Part shown: positions 52,966 through 63,383 of the stretch, one piece after another
How the letters are laid out: every line of letters begins with the position of its first letter
Position numbering within the stretch: position 1 is the first letter of the stretch
Assembly: GCA_946886405.1 (NCBI GenBank)
Contig: CAMPIO010000005.1
Location: 6,075-70,074, forward strand
Reading direction: 5' to 3'
DNA length: 64,000 nucleotides
DNA from: an uncultured Pseudoxanthomonas sp.
GTDB taxonomy: Bacteria > Pseudomonadota > Gammaproteobacteria > Xanthomonadales > Xanthomonadaceae
Program-made: the position numbers and the translations under genes
The notes under the pieces: generated by a model
Database searches by the model: none
What the model was told of the DNA's origin: nothing
What the model saw: the letters and a program-made list of their open reading frames with translations, nothing else

Positions 52966-54789
52966 CTAGCTGTAAGGCCCCAGGTTCGCATCTGCCAGGC
53001 CGATCTTGAATTCCGCGTTCTTGAACGGCCGTACGTAACCCCGCAGCTTTGCCGGCCTGGCTTTGGCATTGGCCTCGGCAATCTTCTTCCATTGTTTGAC
53101 GTATTCAGCCACCTTCCAGCTGTCCACACCGCGTGCGTTACCGAGGATTTCCTTCCATAGCCTCAGTCGCAATGCTCTCGCGCTGCTTTTGTCGTACCAG
53201 GCGAGGTCCAGTTCACTGTCCATCGACAGACTGCGCGGATTGGCATTGGCACTGCCTATGCGGGCGTAACGATCGTCGATCAGCATCAGCTTGCTGTGCA
53301 CGTAGATCACGGCCTTGTCCTTGCGCTCCATCGCGAATACGCCGACGTTGGTTCCCATGGTGTCGGTCATGGCCTTCAGGATGTCGTATTGGAGCGCCGC
53401 GCCATACAAGGTGACTTTGTCGCCCTTGTTCCGGATGAGCTCCTCCGATCGGGAGGGGATCACAAGGATCACCTGCAGGCTTTTCTTGACCTTCCAGCGG
53501 TCGATAATGGCTTGGCCAATGCGCTTGTCGCGGAAGTACTGATTCTCTATGTAGATATAGTCATTGGCGAGCTTGATCGCGGTTTCGTAGCCCTTGAGCA
53601 CGTCCTCGCGGATGGGCGTGAAGTACGGCGGATTGACACTGGGCTCAGACCACGTGCGATGGATCTGTGCGACCACGGATGGCGCGGCAGTGCTGGGCGC
53701 ACTTGTGCCAATGCCGATGTCGGTCTCCCTGAGCTCGGTAGGCGCTGCGCCTACGTACCATGGCGGCTTCTGCGAGAGCGCCGCCTGCTGGTTCTTCAGG
53801 AACCCCTCCATGCTGATCTTGCCGAGATTCCACAGGCCGATGAAGTTGGAAACGAAGTCCCGGACAATCTCGGGCCCCTCCACCCGTACGTATGCGTCGT
53901 GCCACGGGCCGATGCCTTCCTTGTCCACCGGCTTGGGATGCTCATGGGTGTCGATGTAGGTAGAGGTCAGGTTGACCCCACCGGTAAACGCAATCCTGCC
54001 ATCGACGATGGCGATCTTCTGATGATGGGAGGCCGGCCAACCCGGGTAGGCCTGGCCCGCCTTGACCGGACCCGCTTTGTTGGCTTTGTCCAATGCAATC
54101 TTGTCCCACAGGCCGGGCGCGTACAGATAGCTCACCATCCGGTTATTGGCGTTGGGGATGTCCCTGTTGATCTGCTCCGCCACGCCGTCATACAGATTCG
54201 CTACGGCCAGCCCCATGACCAGCGGCGGCACTTGCGCCGGGTGACGGTAGACAATCACCTGCAACAGATCCTTGGAGATGCCCGCTTTATCGGCGGCGGC
54301 CAACAACGGCCCCAATGCAAACCAGGCGCCAATGTGCGACATCGTCTGTAGACCAGGATCGAAATCGTTCAGCAGCAGGCGGACTTTGACGCCACGCTGT
54401 GCCGCTTCCAGCAACAAGTGCGCCCATGTCTTCTTGGGGTCGGTAAGCAACTGGGTGCCCATGTCGACGGCCCAGTAGGCAAGCAGCACGCTGGACGTGG
54501 ACGATGCGATCACCATCTCCAGCTCCGTGAAGATGGTGGCGCCGTCTACCAGCGGCAGCGCGTAATGGATCTCGCGCGCAGCCGGTTGTGCATCCATGCG
54601 GTGCGTCCCTTTGGCCGGTTTGAGGAACCACGGCTCAGCTTCCTTGTTGGCCAAGGCGCGACCGGGCGCCAGTCCGCCGCCATCAATGCCGCGGATGCCG
54701 CCATCGGCCGCCGGCGCCTGTATCGGGGTCGGTGGCTGCACGCTGGGATCCGGCACCGTCACCGGCTCGATGGGCTTGGGATCGGACAT
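52966..54789 (-). CDS. Phospholipase D-family protein (two HKD motifs)
   Basis: A 607-residue protein with a Pro/Gly-rich N-terminal linker (about 1-55) and two HKD motifs: HHQKIAIVDG near 255, with IAFTGGVNL behind it, and HSKLMLIDD near 497, with IGSANANPRS. Both catalytic halves are therefore intact. The family cleaves phosphodiesters in phospholipids or nucleic acids. No signal peptide is seen. It lies 18 bp after the 957-residue gene and is surely co-transcribed. PLDs of this layout are known as type VI secretion effectors, but no VgrG, PAAR or adaptor gene is nearby. Confidence 0.88.
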   Translation of the reverse strand: MSDPKPIEPVTVPDPSVQPPTPIQAPAADGGIRGIDGGGLAPGRALANKEAEPWFLKPAKGTHRMDAQPAAREIHYALPLVDGATIFTELEMVIASSTSSVLLAYWAVDMGTQLLTDPKKTWAHLLLEAAQRGVKVRLLLNDFDPGLQTMSHIGAWFALGPLLAAADKAGISKDLLQVIVYRHPAQVPPLVMGLAVANLYDGVAEQINRDIPNANNRMVSYLYAPGLWDKIALDKANKAGPVKAGQAYPGWPASHHQKIAIVDGRIAFTGGVNLTSTYIDTHEHPKPVDKEGIGPWHDAYVRVEGPEIVRDFVSNFIGLWNLGKISMEGFLKNQQAALSQKPPWYVGAAPTELRETDIGIGTSAPSTAAPSVVAQIHRTWSEPSVNPPYFTPIREDVLKGYETAIKLANDYIYIENQYFRDKRIGQAIIDRWKVKKSLQVILVIPSRSEELIRNKGDKVTLYGAALQYDILKAMTDTMGTNVGVFAMERKDKAVIYVHSKLMLIDDRYARIGSANANPRSLSMDSELDLAWYDKSSARALRLRLWKEILGNARGVDSWKVAEYVKQWKKIAEANAKARPAKLRGYVRPFKNAEFKIGLADANLGPYS

Positions 54790-54807
54790 GGCGACTCGCC
54801 CGCTGCC

Positions 54808-57681
54808 TCAGATCTGGCGGCCCGTCCTGGGATCGTAGGTCACCGGCACCGGCACGATCTGATCGGTGGGCAGGATCTCGATCCATTGGTCGAAGATCTC
54901 GTAGTTTCCATCGACATTGGCCTTGAAGCTGCGCTCAAGCGGGAAGAAGCCGTGCTCGTACACGCGGTCGATCGGGGTGGCGCTGACCGTATTGTCTTCA
55001 TCCAGCAAAGCCGGATCGGAGATCTCCGAGGCCTTGGGGTATTTGTCGGATTCCACGCCCTGCTGGTACTTCATGCGGATCTTCCTGCCGAGATCGTGCA
55101 GCACATCGATCATGCGCTGGCCGTCGAGCGGGTCGCCGTCGACGTCCCTCTCATCCGGATTGGGCGAGCGGTAGATCACGTCGTCGGTGATGCCGTTCAT
55201 GCCTTCCACGCCCTTCAGCCAGTTGATGGCGGCTTCCTCCTTGCCAGGCCGGATCGGTATGACCGCCTTTACCCACGGCGCATTGAGGAAGGCATTGCGC
55301 ATGTTGTCGCCGTCCAGTTGCAGCAGCCAGCCCAGCGAACTCCCCATCTTGGCCGGCTCGGAATCGCCGGTGATGAAGTAGTTGTCACGCTGCAGGTCAC
55401 CGACGCCGCCCCAAGCCACCTGACTGCCGCCCATCAACCCCGGGGTGGTGTTGATGGCGACGCGCCCTGCCTGGCTGACCAGACCTCGTTGCAGCGCCGC
55501 CTGCAACGAACCGCGCACCACCAGCGAAGGATCCATCAGCGGCGCCTGGCTGGTTTCAAGAAGCTGTTGGCGGCTACGGTGCAGGCGCGGACGCCACCAC
55601 TCGGGCGCGACGAAATACAGCATCTTGTCGATGTCGAAGATGGAGTTCAGCACCTCGGCGACGACATGGCGGGTCCGATCATCGGGAAACTCGATGCCAT
55701 TCTGCAGAAGGTCCTGGATCAGCCGCCGATAGACGACAATCCGCTCTTCATCACGCAAGTCGTAGGCGTCGCGCGTCTTGATCCGGCTGGCGACTTCGAC
55801 CCTGTCCTTGACCGTCTCGATCACCGCCTTGTCGAACTCTGCCTTCTCCCTGGCTTTGTAGGCCGCGGCATTGTCCTTGTTCTTCTGGATGATGACGTCA
55901 TTGGCACCCGGACCCGGCGACCAGTGCAGCACCAGCCGCACTTGCACACTGTTCTGGCCCTGGAAATCGGCGGAGTCCAGATGCAGGACGAAGCTGCCCT
56001 TGGAATCGGCATTGCTGATGCCGCCATTCATGGACGCAACGACCGGCTTGCCCTGCGGATCGAACTCCACACTCGACAGGACGTAGTGGGCACGCGGGCA
56101 GACAAACTGCTGCGGGAAGTCCGGCTGGATCTTCTCCAGGCTGCCCATGAACTCGGAATTGTCCGATTCGACACCGTCCACATACACCTCCCCTTCGTTG
56201 TCGGCGTCGTTGAGCACCGAGATGAAGGGAATAGTGACGATGCGCTCTTCCTGGAACGGCTGAAGCAGCGGCAGCTCTTCCGGATGCGGGATCTGGTCAA
56301 GGTCGGCCGGCTTGGCGATATGGATAAGCTTGGCCAACCCCAGCTCGCGACCGGGATCGTCCACATAGGTCTGCCAGCACAGATAGGTCCCGATATCCTG
56401 CACCTGCACACCGACCTGCCGCATCTTGCGCCGGAGCTCGTAGTTGATCAGCTCGGTGGAGGTGTTCGCCATGGTGTGCTTGACGCTGGTGACGTCGCTG
56501 GTCTCGGTCGTGGTCTTGAAGGTGGACTTGTAGTTCTTGCGGATCTCCGAGGACAGCTTCTCGGTCTGGTTGCGCATCTGCTTGTGCGCGCTTTCGCGAC
56601 TGGTCTTCTGCGAGGCGGCATAGTCGAAGCTGCTGGTGGCAGAGATCGAGGCGTATGACGCCGTGACGCTGGCGCCGAACTTGATATCGCGGCTGTTGTC
56701 CTCCTTGACCGCGTCCGAGATGTCGTCCTGCTGCGTCTTGCTGGTCTCTGTCTTGGTCAGGATGTCCAGCGTGGTTTCCAGCGTCTTCTCGATACGCGTG
56801 GTACGGCTGTGGATTTCCAGCAACTCCACGGATGATCCAGGACTGAGCCAGACATGGCTGACCGGCGTCCCCAGAAAGGTGTCCAGCTCGAAGAAGTACT
56901 GACGGAAAAGATGAACCACGCTGATGGGCGACAGCACCACGTTGGCCAACTGATCGCGGTCGGTCGGATCGAGATGCTCAATGTCGAGGGTGGCATCCAG
57001 ACTGTTGCGGGCAGCCAGTATCTTGTCGAGCTGCCGAGCCTTCTGTGTTGCGTCGATGCGCTGGTAGAACAGGCTCTCCAGCGTCGCGAAGTTCTTGTTG
57101 GCGACCAGGGTCAGAAGCACATCGGCGACTGAAGATTCGTAGCCAAGCTGGTTCTCGAATGAGCCCACCGCGCGACGCCGGCTGGCGGATGATCGCTGGA
57201 TGGACTGCCCCGCAGTTCGCGCCAGAATGGATGCGGTCCCATCGCGCGAGACCAGCCCGTCAAAGGCGCCGCCATAGATCTTGGGCAGCTCCTTCTTCAG
57301 TATGGATTGGACCGAGGCGTCGGAGATCAGCTCCGGCCAGATCTCCGGCCTGTACTCGGCGTAAGGGGGCAGCTTCGATGCGATAACCTGCTGCACGACG
57401 TTGTCGAAGCTGGCCACCTTGCCCGCGATGGCCTGACCCCGGTCCACCTGCACGTCGATACCGCCTTCGGGGCGGTATGCCACATTGAAGATGCCGGCAT
57501 GCGAGTGGAGCAGCTTCTTCAGCGCAGCAGACTGATCTGCATGCAGTCCGCTCTGGAATCGATCCATGATGCGTTTCGACTTCCAGCCCAGCAGAGGCTG
57601 GTAGACGCCGAACATCTCGCTGTCGTAGGGCAGGACGCCGGTATAGCCGGTCAGATCGGTAATGCGCTTGGTGACAGCCAT
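54808..57681 (-). CDS. 957-residue protein of unknown family, partner of the phospholipase D
   Basis: I do not recognise the family. No signal peptide or membrane helix is apparent. Residues about 290-430 form a Ser/Thr/Glu/Lys-rich stretch (ETTLDILTKTETSKTQQDD, FGASVTASYASISATSSFDY, STFKTTTETSDVTSVKHTM). Its alternating polar pattern is reminiscent of beta-pore-forming toxin stem loops; it could equally be a coiled coil. A segment with a likely beta-sandwich follows (FISVLNDADNEGEVYVDGVE). The last 330 residues are mixed alpha/beta. AAGG lies upstream of ATG 57681. It is the first gene of a two-gene unit with the PLD. A two-component secreted toxin or effector is one reading, unproved. Confidence 0.75.
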   Translation of the reverse strand: MAVTKRITDLTGYTGVLPYDSEMFGVYQPLLGWKSKRIMDRFQSGLHADQSAALKKLLHSHAGIFNVAYRPEGGIDVQVDRGQAIAGKVASFDNVVQQVIASKLPPYAEYRPEIWPELISDASVQSILKKELPKIYGGAFDGLVSRDGTASILARTAGQSIQRSSASRRRAVGSFENQLGYESSVADVLLTLVANKNFATLESLFYQRIDATQKARQLDKILAARNSLDATLDIEHLDPTDRDQLANVVLSPISVVHLFRQYFFELDTFLGTPVSHVWLSPGSSVELLEIHSRTTRIEKTLETTLDILTKTETSKTQQDDISDAVKEDNSRDIKFGASVTASYASISATSSFDYAASQKTSRESAHKQMRNQTEKLSSEIRKNYKSTFKTTTETSDVTSVKHTMANTSTELINYELRRKMRQVGVQVQDIGTYLCWQTYVDDPGRELGLAKLIHIAKPADLDQIPHPEELPLLQPFQEERIVTIPFISVLNDADNEGEVYVDGVESDNSEFMGSLEKIQPDFPQQFVCPRAHYVLSSVEFDPQGKPVVASMNGGISNADSKGSFVLHLDSADFQGQNSVQVRLVLHWSPGPGANDVIIQKNKDNAAAYKAREKAEFDKAVIETVKDRVEVASRIKTRDAYDLRDEERIVVYRRLIQDLLQNGIEFPDDRTRHVVAEVLNSIFDIDKMLYFVAPEWWRPRLHRSRQQLLETSQAPLMDPSLVVRGSLQAALQRGLVSQAGRVAINTTPGLMGGSQVAWGGVGDLQRDNYFITGDSEPAKMGSSLGWLLQLDGDNMRNAFLNAPWVKAVIPIRPGKEEAAINWLKGVEGMNGITDDVIYRSPNPDERDVDGDPLDGQRMIDVLHDLGRKIRMKYQQGVESDKYPKASEISDPALLDEDNTVSATPIDRVYEHGFFPLERSFKANVDGNYEIFDQWIEILPTDQIVPVPVTYDPRTGRQI

Positions 57682-58033
57682 CGGAAAACACCTTTCCCTG
57701 GATGAGGAGCGCAGGTACGGGCTACGCCGTACCTGCTCACCTCAACCCAACGCGGATGCCTCAACGGATTGGACACCCGCGTTATCCGTTCCGACGAACG
57801 GTTTACCACGGCGACGCGCCATTTCAGGAAGATGCGGGCGCACACCCTTCCGAAAGAAATTCTCGACGCGCTCTGCGATGGACGAGGCCTGTCGGACAGA
57901 AGGCAGGCGACGACGGTTCACGCCCCTGCGTTGTCAGCAGCTGACGATGTTCGCTCCGGGTCCGGAGCTGTCATGAGTGTCCTTCCAACCAACGTCGCGC
58001 CGTTACGAGATGAATGGACCACGGAACTGGCCT
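57682..58033. other. 352-bp intergenic region
   Basis: No gene supported. It carries the start signals of the 957-residue gene on the minus strand and those of the cupin pseudogene on the plus strand. No repeat or terminator was recognised. Confidence 0.4.
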
Positions 58034-58745
58034 ATGTCGCGGCTACTCGCAGCACTCCTCGCGACCCAAGCAGATGGCGCTGCCGCCTCAGGTCAATGCA
58101 CTGCGCCCGCCAGCGAGCACGTGGGATAGCCCCGCTGCTACCTGTCCGCAGAACGCGATGTGGAGGCACCCGATGGTGAGCTTTGCTTGCACATCTATTC
58201 TCTGCCCACGCTGATTGACGCGCGCGTCTCTGCGGCGCACGTCGGCCAGGCCGTGGCATGGCGCCGCTTGGCTGCATGTCATCGGCGATGCCATGCCCGT
58301 CGCCATTCCCGGCGCCACGATCAGGGAGTCCGCAGGTCCTGTTCGCGCGCCCTTGAAGGGCCGCATCCCTCTGCTCGAATCCTGGTTTCCGCCCGGCATG
58401 AAGATGCGTGCGCACTTCCGTCACGGCCCGGAAGTCTTCCATGTACTGGAAGGGGAACCGTGCGTGGAAACGCGCGAGGGCATCGCTCTCGTGACCGCGG
58501 GAGAGCCCTGCATCCTGGAGGGTGGGCGATACCTGCAGGCGTCGCCAAAGGGTCGGCAAAGCCTCGTGCTTCTAGTCATCCCCGACGACACGCCCTGGAT
58601 GAGCCTCGCATCCGACGGGCATCCGAAACAGCGTTGCTCAGATGCGCAAGCAGGTTATCCCCGGGCGTCAGCGGGTGAACGCGGCACGTCCCCCGTTCGC
58701 TCGCCGACCCAGACCTGCATGTCCAACGTCTGCAGCCAACCGTAA
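58034..58745 (+). pseudogene. Cupin-domain protein gene broken by a stop codon and a frameshift
   Basis: A signal peptide starts at ATG 58034 (MSRLLAALLATQADGAAASG, then CTAPASEHVG). An in-frame TAG at 58127 interrupts it. The same frame continues as CYLSAERDVEAPDGEL...HVGQAVAW, then a +1 shift near 58262 moves the homology into the next frame (HGAAWLHVIGD). There a cupin is complete, with SWFPPGMKMRAHFRHGPEVFHVLEGEPC and a metal His pattern. This arrangement (Sec leader, short domain, cupin) matches a known xanthomonad/Burkholderia-type family from memory. The last 90 bases overlap the convergent transglutaminase gene. The 3' cupin part could still be made from ATG 58293. Confidence 0.75.
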
Positions 58746-59473
58746 TTGGTCAGGAATGCCACGTCGGCAGCATCGCGGCCGTAGGCGACCACGATCCGAC
58801 CCCCACGGGGGGCGGACTGCGTCGGATCGAACGTGTACCAGCGGCCGTCCAGGTAAGCCTCGAACCAGGCATGCAGGTCCATGGGTTCCAGCCCGTACAG
58901 ATAGCCCACCACCATCCGTGCAGGAATCCGCAGGCTCCTGCATAGCGTGATTCCCACATGGGCGTAGTCGCGGCAGACGCCTGCGCCTGCTTCCAGGGTG
59001 CCGAGTGCGTCCGTGGTGGGGTCGCTCACGCCGTACCGGTACGCGATATGCGTGCGGATCCATTCCACGATCGCGCCGACTTGGCCACTACGGGGGTCAG
59101 CCCCATCCACGATGGCCTGCGCCTGGTCGAACGCGCGATCACTCGGACAAAAGCGACTGGGCAGCAGGTACTGCAGCGTGTGATCGGGCAGCAGCGCCGC
59201 CGGTGCCGCCGCGACCCACGGCGCGATCGCAATGTCGCGCTCGGTTTCGACCTCGAGCTCGGCGCGGATCCGCATGCGCCCATGCCGCACCACGAAACGT
59301 TGGCACAGGTTGCCGAACACGTCGACGAACTCGGTCGGGCGGACGTGGGGATCAAACGCATAGGTTTCGCTGATCAGCCATTGCGCCTCACCACTGCGCG
59401 GTCGCAACATGGCGACTACCGCGCAGTCCTCGGAGGATTCGACCGTCAGTTCGCATCCGGCTAACAGGCGCAT
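58655..59473 (-). CDS. Transglutaminase-like domain protein
   Basis: A 272-residue protein with the bacterial transglutaminase N-terminal beta-barrel (MRLLAGCELTVESSED... opening) and the core triad: Cys in AGVCRDYAHV, His in LHAWFEAYL and Asp in TFDPTQ. Members are mostly cysteine proteases or amidases of unknown substrate. I start at ATG 59473 because the family's usual opening begins there; GTG 59500 is in frame upstream. Confidence 0.9.
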   Translation of the reverse strand: MRLLAGCELTVESSEDCAVVAMLRPRSGEAQWLISETYAFDPHVRPTEFVDVFGNLCQRFVVRHGRMRIRAELEVETERDIAIAPWVAAAPAALLPDHTLQYLLPSRFCPSDRAFDQAQAIVDGADPRSGQVGAIVEWIRTHIAYRYGVSDPTTDALGTLEAGAGVCRDYAHVGITLCRSLRIPARMVVGYLYGLEPMDLHAWFEAYLDGRWYTFDPTQSAPRGGRIVVAYGRDAADVAFLTNYGWLQTLDMQVWVGERTGDVPRSPADARG

Positions 59474-59730
59474 CTTCGATCCGATGGGAGGGGAGTTCAC
59501 TGCGAAGCGACATCACTTGAAGGCTTCGCCGACACCCCCGCACGCAGCGTCTCGCGCGCGAGTTCAGCGTCCTCGACTTATCAAGCGTATCGCAGGAGGA
59601 CGACGTGCCGTCAGGTTCAACGCCGGCATTCGAAGGCAGGTCGTTGCCATGACGGCCTGCGTCATCAATGTCAGCTGAAAGATGTTTCCGCTGATGCGGC
59701 GGCACCAGAAGCTTGCCGGCTTCAAGCACG

Positions 59731-59806
59731 TGGTGGGCCCACCAGGACTCGAACCTGGAACCAAAGGATTATGAGTCCTCTGCTCTAACCATTGAGCTAT
59801 AGGCCC
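59731..59806 (-). tRNA. tRNA-Ile2 (anticodon CAU, lysidine-modified class)
   Basis: The 76-nt cloverleaf begins GGGCCTATAGCTC and ends GGGCCCACCA with CCA encoded. The anticodon loop reads ACTCATAA. Acceptor stem GGGCCTA pairs with TGGGCCC (one G-T pair). The body differs from initiator tRNA and resembles the AUA-reading Ile tRNA usually found near rpoD in Pseudomonas and Xanthomonas. Its first 10 bases overlap the end of opgH on the same strand. An elongator tRNA-Met is the less likely alternative. Confidence 0.93.
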
Positions 59807-61743
59807 TCCGTGGCCGGAATTGTACCGGAGGCAGCGGCGGAGGCAGCGGATGGCACGCTCGCCATCGGCACGCGCAGCTCCACGGCGCGCGCCAGGATGG
59901 CGGGCGGCGCGACTTCTTCCGGCGTGCGCAGCCAACCGGCCCTGCGCAAACGGTCGCCCACCGCTGGCGATGCCGTGAGCAGGTTGAGGGGCACGGAGAG
60001 CACCATGCCCATCACCACGGGCGCCATCCATGCAGCCAGTGCCGGCGACACCAGGTAGGCGAGTACACCGCTGAATGCACCGAACACGCTGAGGCCGGCG
60101 TAGCGACGCAGCAGTCCGCCAAGCGGTACGCTTCCATCATCGCGACGTTGCGTTTCCCACCCCGAGTCGCGTCCGGCGAGCACCTCGGCCACGCCCCGCG
60201 ACTGCACGTACATCGTGACGGGCGCCATCAGAGCCGCCATCGCCGTTTCCAGCAGGGCGCTGCCGACGATGCGCAGTGCGCCACCACACTGCCGCCGCAA
60301 CGAGGTATCGAGCAGGGTGGCGATGCACCCCATTGCCTTCGGTGCCAGCAATACCGCCATGGTCAGGTAGAAGACCCAGAGGAAGCGCTCCGGATCGCCG
60401 CCACGCCAGTACAGCGAAGGCGTGAAGCCATCGAGGTGCGGTTGCGTCAGGTGGAAGCCGGCCTGCTGCAACGGAATCGCCAGACCCACCAGCATCAGCA
60501 TGGCCCACATCGGTGCGGTGGAGTAGTGGCCGATACCCACCAGCAGATGCAGGCGGCTGATCCAGTGCAGTCCGCGCGCGGGAAGCACCGCGCCATGCTG
60601 CAGATTGCCCTGGCACCAGCGGCGGTCGCGCACCAGCATGTCGATCAGCGAAGGCGGGCCTTCTTCGAAGCTGCCGCCCAGGCCGGGCACCATGTGCACG
60701 GCCCCGCCACCCCGGCGCAGGAGGGCCGCTTCGACGAAGTCATGGCTCAGCACCGCGCCTTCGAACGGCTTGCCGCCACCGAGCCGCGGCAGTCCCGCAT
60801 GCCGCGCGAATGCCGCCGTACGGATGATGGCGTTGTGGCCCCAGTAGTTGCCCTCGGCACCGTGCCACCACGCGATGCCGTGCGCGGCGACGGGACCATA
60901 GACCCGTCCTGCGAACTGCTGCATGCGCGCGAAGAGGGTGCGTCCATTGACGACCATCGGCAGGGTCTGCACCAGCGCGAGCGCCGGTTGCCGTTCCATC
61001 GCCGCCGCCAGCCTCACCAGCGTCTCGCCCGTCATCAGGCTGTCCGCATCCAGGATCAGGAAATGCGGATAGGCGCCACCGAACCGGCGCACCCAGTCGG
61101 CGATGTTGCCGGCCTTGCGCTCGGTATTCTTCTCGCGGCGCCGATAGAACACGCGCGCATCGTCGCCCAGGCGACGCAGCAGCGCGTGCATCGCCACGTC
61201 TTCCTTCTGGCGAACGTCCGCGCGGGTGGTATCGCTCAGGATGAAGAAGTCGAAGCATGATCCTTGGCCGGTCCGCGCCAGTGATTCATGCATCGCCTGT
61301 ACCCCGGCGAGGACACGCTCAGGGTCTTCGTTGTACGTGGGGACCAGCAACGCGGTGCGCGTGGCCAGCGGCGGCGGCGGCGCGTCCTCGTCGATGCCGA
61401 GCGCCTGCGTGCGCCTCGACAACAGCAGGATGAAGCCCGCCAGCGTGCTCGAGAACGACAGGGCGATCCAAGCGAACAGTGCGACGAACAGACCGAGCAG
61501 GATGCCTTCCAGCATGCTGATGCCTTCACCGCGCAGCACCCACCAGATCTGGTAGGTGGCGAACAGCGTCATCGCGATCGCATTGCCGATCACCAGCGCG
61601 CGGCGCAGGGCGATCCTGGGCGGCGACGTCGGCAGGCGGCGCGACGACAAGCGACCCGTGTGCAGGTCCTGCACCGGCATGGGCAACGGCGACTCCGGCG
61701 GCAGCCAAGAAGGCGACGACGAAGCGTGGTGGGCATCGCGCAT
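59797..61743 (-). CDS. opgH: OpgH/MdoH, glucans biosynthesis glucosyltransferase H
   Basis: A 648-residue membrane glucosyltransferase, the short form usual in xanthomonads (E. coli OpgH has 847). GT2 motifs are clear: [17 protein letters not shown] (metal-binding DxD), [31 protein letters not shown] and [11 protein letters not shown], the Q/RxxRW-type motif. About eight membrane helices flank the domain. It builds the beta-1,2-linked backbone of osmoregulated periplasmic glucans from UDP-glucose. Start ATG 61743 comes 2 bases after the opgD stop, with GGAG about 9 bases upstream; ATG 61758 is an in-frame alternative. The stop codon TAG lies inside the tRNA-Ile2 gene (tRNA bases 8-10). Confidence 0.95.
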   Translation of the reverse strand: MRDAHHASSSPSWLPPESPLPMPVQDLHTGRLSSRRLPTSPPRIALRRALVIGNAIAMTLFATYQIWWVLRGEGISMLEGILLGLFVALFAWIALSFSSTLAGFILLLSRRTQALGIDEDAPPPPLATRTALLVPTYNEDPERVLAGVQAMHESLARTGQGSCFDFFILSDTTRADVRQKEDVAMHALLRRLGDDARVFYRRREKNTERKAGNIADWVRRFGGAYPHFLILDADSLMTGETLVRLAAAMERQPALALVQTLPMVVNGRTLFARMQQFAGRVYGPVAAHGIAWWHGAEGNYWGHNAIIRTAAFARHAGLPRLGGGKPFEGAVLSHDFVEAALLRRGGGAVHMVPGLGGSFEEGPPSLIDMLVRDRRWCQGNLQHGAVLPARGLHWISRLHLLVGIGHYSTAPMWAMLMLVGLAIPLQQAGFHLTQPHLDGFTPSLYWRGGDPERFLWVFYLTMAVLLAPKAMGCIATLLDTSLRRQCGGALRIVGSALLETAMAALMAPVTMYVQSRGVAEVLAGRDSGWETQRRDDGSVPLGGLLRRYAGLSVFGAFSGVLAYLVSPALAAWMAPVVMGMVLSVPLNLLTASPAVGDRLRRAGWLRTPEEVAPPAILARAVELRVPMASVPSAASAAASGTIPATEGL

Positions 61744-61745
61744 GA

Positions 61746-63290
61746 TCAGGGGCTCCATCGATACAACCAGGTTTCGGACAACGGCACGTGCCCCTCCAGC
61801 ACGCGCGCATGCAGTTCAACGTCGCGATCGTCCGCAGATTCCGCCTGCGGGCGGAACTCGAAGCTCAGGCGCCAGCCCTGCGTTTCGGGATTCGGATACA
61901 CCACGGCGCCTACGACCTCACCACGGGCTGCCCATACGTCAGGCGTCAACCGGCTGTCGCGCGGCAGCGAGGCCAGGCGGCCTCCTTCCAGGTCGATCAC
62001 CACCAGGCGGCGTGCAGGGTCGGGCGCAGCACCGATGCGGGTATCAGTGACGACGGCCAGGTCGGCTTTCCAGAGATGCGTGCCGCACCAGTGCATGCGG
62101 TAGTCGAAACGATGCTCGCGGCCGGCACGGAGCGGCTGTTGCGGGCGCCAGAACGCCACGATGTTGTCGTGGTATTCGTCACCGGTAGGAATCTCCACCA
62201 GCGTCACCGCGCCCTTGCCCCAATCGCCGCGAGGCTCGATCCAAAGACTGGGTCGCTGGTGGTAGCGCGCCTCGATGTCCGCATAGTCGGCGAAACCGCG
62301 CTTCCGCTGCATCAGACCGAACCCGAGCGGGCGCGCATCCGCGAATGCACTGATCTGCACGCGTCGCGGGTTGCTCAGCGGGCGCCAGATCTGGTCGCCC
62401 GCGCCATTGAGGATCGCGAGCCCGTCGGAGTCGTGCACCGCCGGGCGGTAGTCGTCGGTGCCGACGCGATCACCGGCATCGAACTCGAACATGCTCGTCA
62501 ACGGTGCGACACCGGCACGGGCAAGATCCACACGCGGATACAGGCGTGATTGCACGTCGATGACGGTTTCAGCTCCGGGACGGATGTCGAAACGGAACGC
62601 GCCCACCACGCTGGGACTGTCGAGCAGCGCGTGCACGACCAGATGCTCCGCCCCCTGCGCGGGCTGTTCGATCCAGAACGCGCGGAACAACGGGAACTCT
62701 TCGGCACCCGCATCGCCGCTGCCAAGCGCCAGGCCACGCGCCGACAGCCCATAGGCGTGACCCTTGCCGAGCGCGCGGAAGTAGCTGGCGCCGAGGAATG
62801 CGATCAGTTCGTCGTACATGCCCGGCTGGTTGAGCGGCGCGTGCACACGGAAGCCGGCAAAGCCGATGTCGTCACGCAGGCCAGGATCCACACCCGGCGG
62901 GAAGGCGAAAAGATCCGGCGAATAGGCGATCGGCGTGGCAACGCCTTCGTGCACGCGATGCAGGTCCACGCGTTGCTTGAACAGGAAGCCGCGGTGGAAC
63001 ATCTGCAACTGGAACGGCAGGGCTTCCTTTCGCCAGATCGCCTGCGCCGGATCGAAGCGCAGGTCGCGATACGCGTCGTAGCCGGTATCCAGCGATGCGG
63101 GCAACTGCCCGTCGGGCGCACGGTACGGCTGCCGCGCCATCGCGCGAGCAAGGCGTGGAACCGTTTCCAGAGTGAATCGCGCGGATGCGTTTGCGGTGTC
63201 TGCCGCTTTCGTGGCCTGCGCCATCACGCGGGGCATGGTGCCCAACAACGCGAGGGCCAGGACGGATCTGACTGCATCCCGTCGCTGCAC
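61746..63290 (-). CDS. opgD: OpgD/MdoD, periplasmic glucans biosynthesis protein D
   Basis: A 514-residue periplasmic protein. A twin-arginine-like leader ([17 protein letters not shown]) fits OpgD rather than OpgG. It is followed by the MdoG/D barrel ([41 protein letters not shown]) and an Ig-like C-terminal domain ([10 protein letters not shown]...LSETWLYRW). It works on the glucan backbone made by OpgH, probably in branching or release. The start is GTG 63290, since no in-frame ATG exists before an upstream stop. opgH follows at once. Confidence 0.95.
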   Translation of the reverse strand: MQRRDAVRSVLALALLGTMPRVMAQATKAADTANASARFTLETVPRLARAMARQPYRAPDGQLPASLDTGYDAYRDLRFDPAQAIWRKEALPFQLQMFHRGFLFKQRVDLHRVHEGVATPIAYSPDLFAFPPGVDPGLRDDIGFAGFRVHAPLNQPGMYDELIAFLGASYFRALGKGHAYGLSARGLALGSGDAGAEEFPLFRAFWIEQPAQGAEHLVVHALLDSPSVVGAFRFDIRPGAETVIDVQSRLYPRVDLARAGVAPLTSMFEFDAGDRVGTDDYRPAVHDSDGLAILNGAGDQIWRPLSNPRRVQISAFADARPLGFGLMQRKRGFADYADIEARYHQRPSLWIEPRGDWGKGAVTLVEIPTGDEYHDNIVAFWRPQQPLRAGREHRFDYRMHWCGTHLWKADLAVVTDTRIGAAPDPARRLVVIDLEGGRLASLPRDSRLTPDVWAARGEVVGAVVYPNPETQGWRLSFEFRPQAESADDRDVELHARVLEGHVPLSETWLYRWSP

Positions 63291-63383
63291 GCGGACATCT
63301 GACTCGTGGGGTAGCTACCAGTCTAGTGGCGCGCGCGTGATGACGATGGCAAGGCGAACGCGGCGACAACCACCGCCATGCAC

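Noticed and set aside
54418..56658. A 746-codon plus-strand open frame across the phospholipase and 957-residue genes
   Set aside because: It spans the junction of two genes and has no domain or start signal; the minus-strand genes have good spacing and motifs.
52966..57681. Calling the phospholipase pair a type VI secretion effector-immunity module
   Set aside because: No VgrG, PAAR, Hcp or adaptor gene is near, and the 957-residue protein does not look like an immunity protein.
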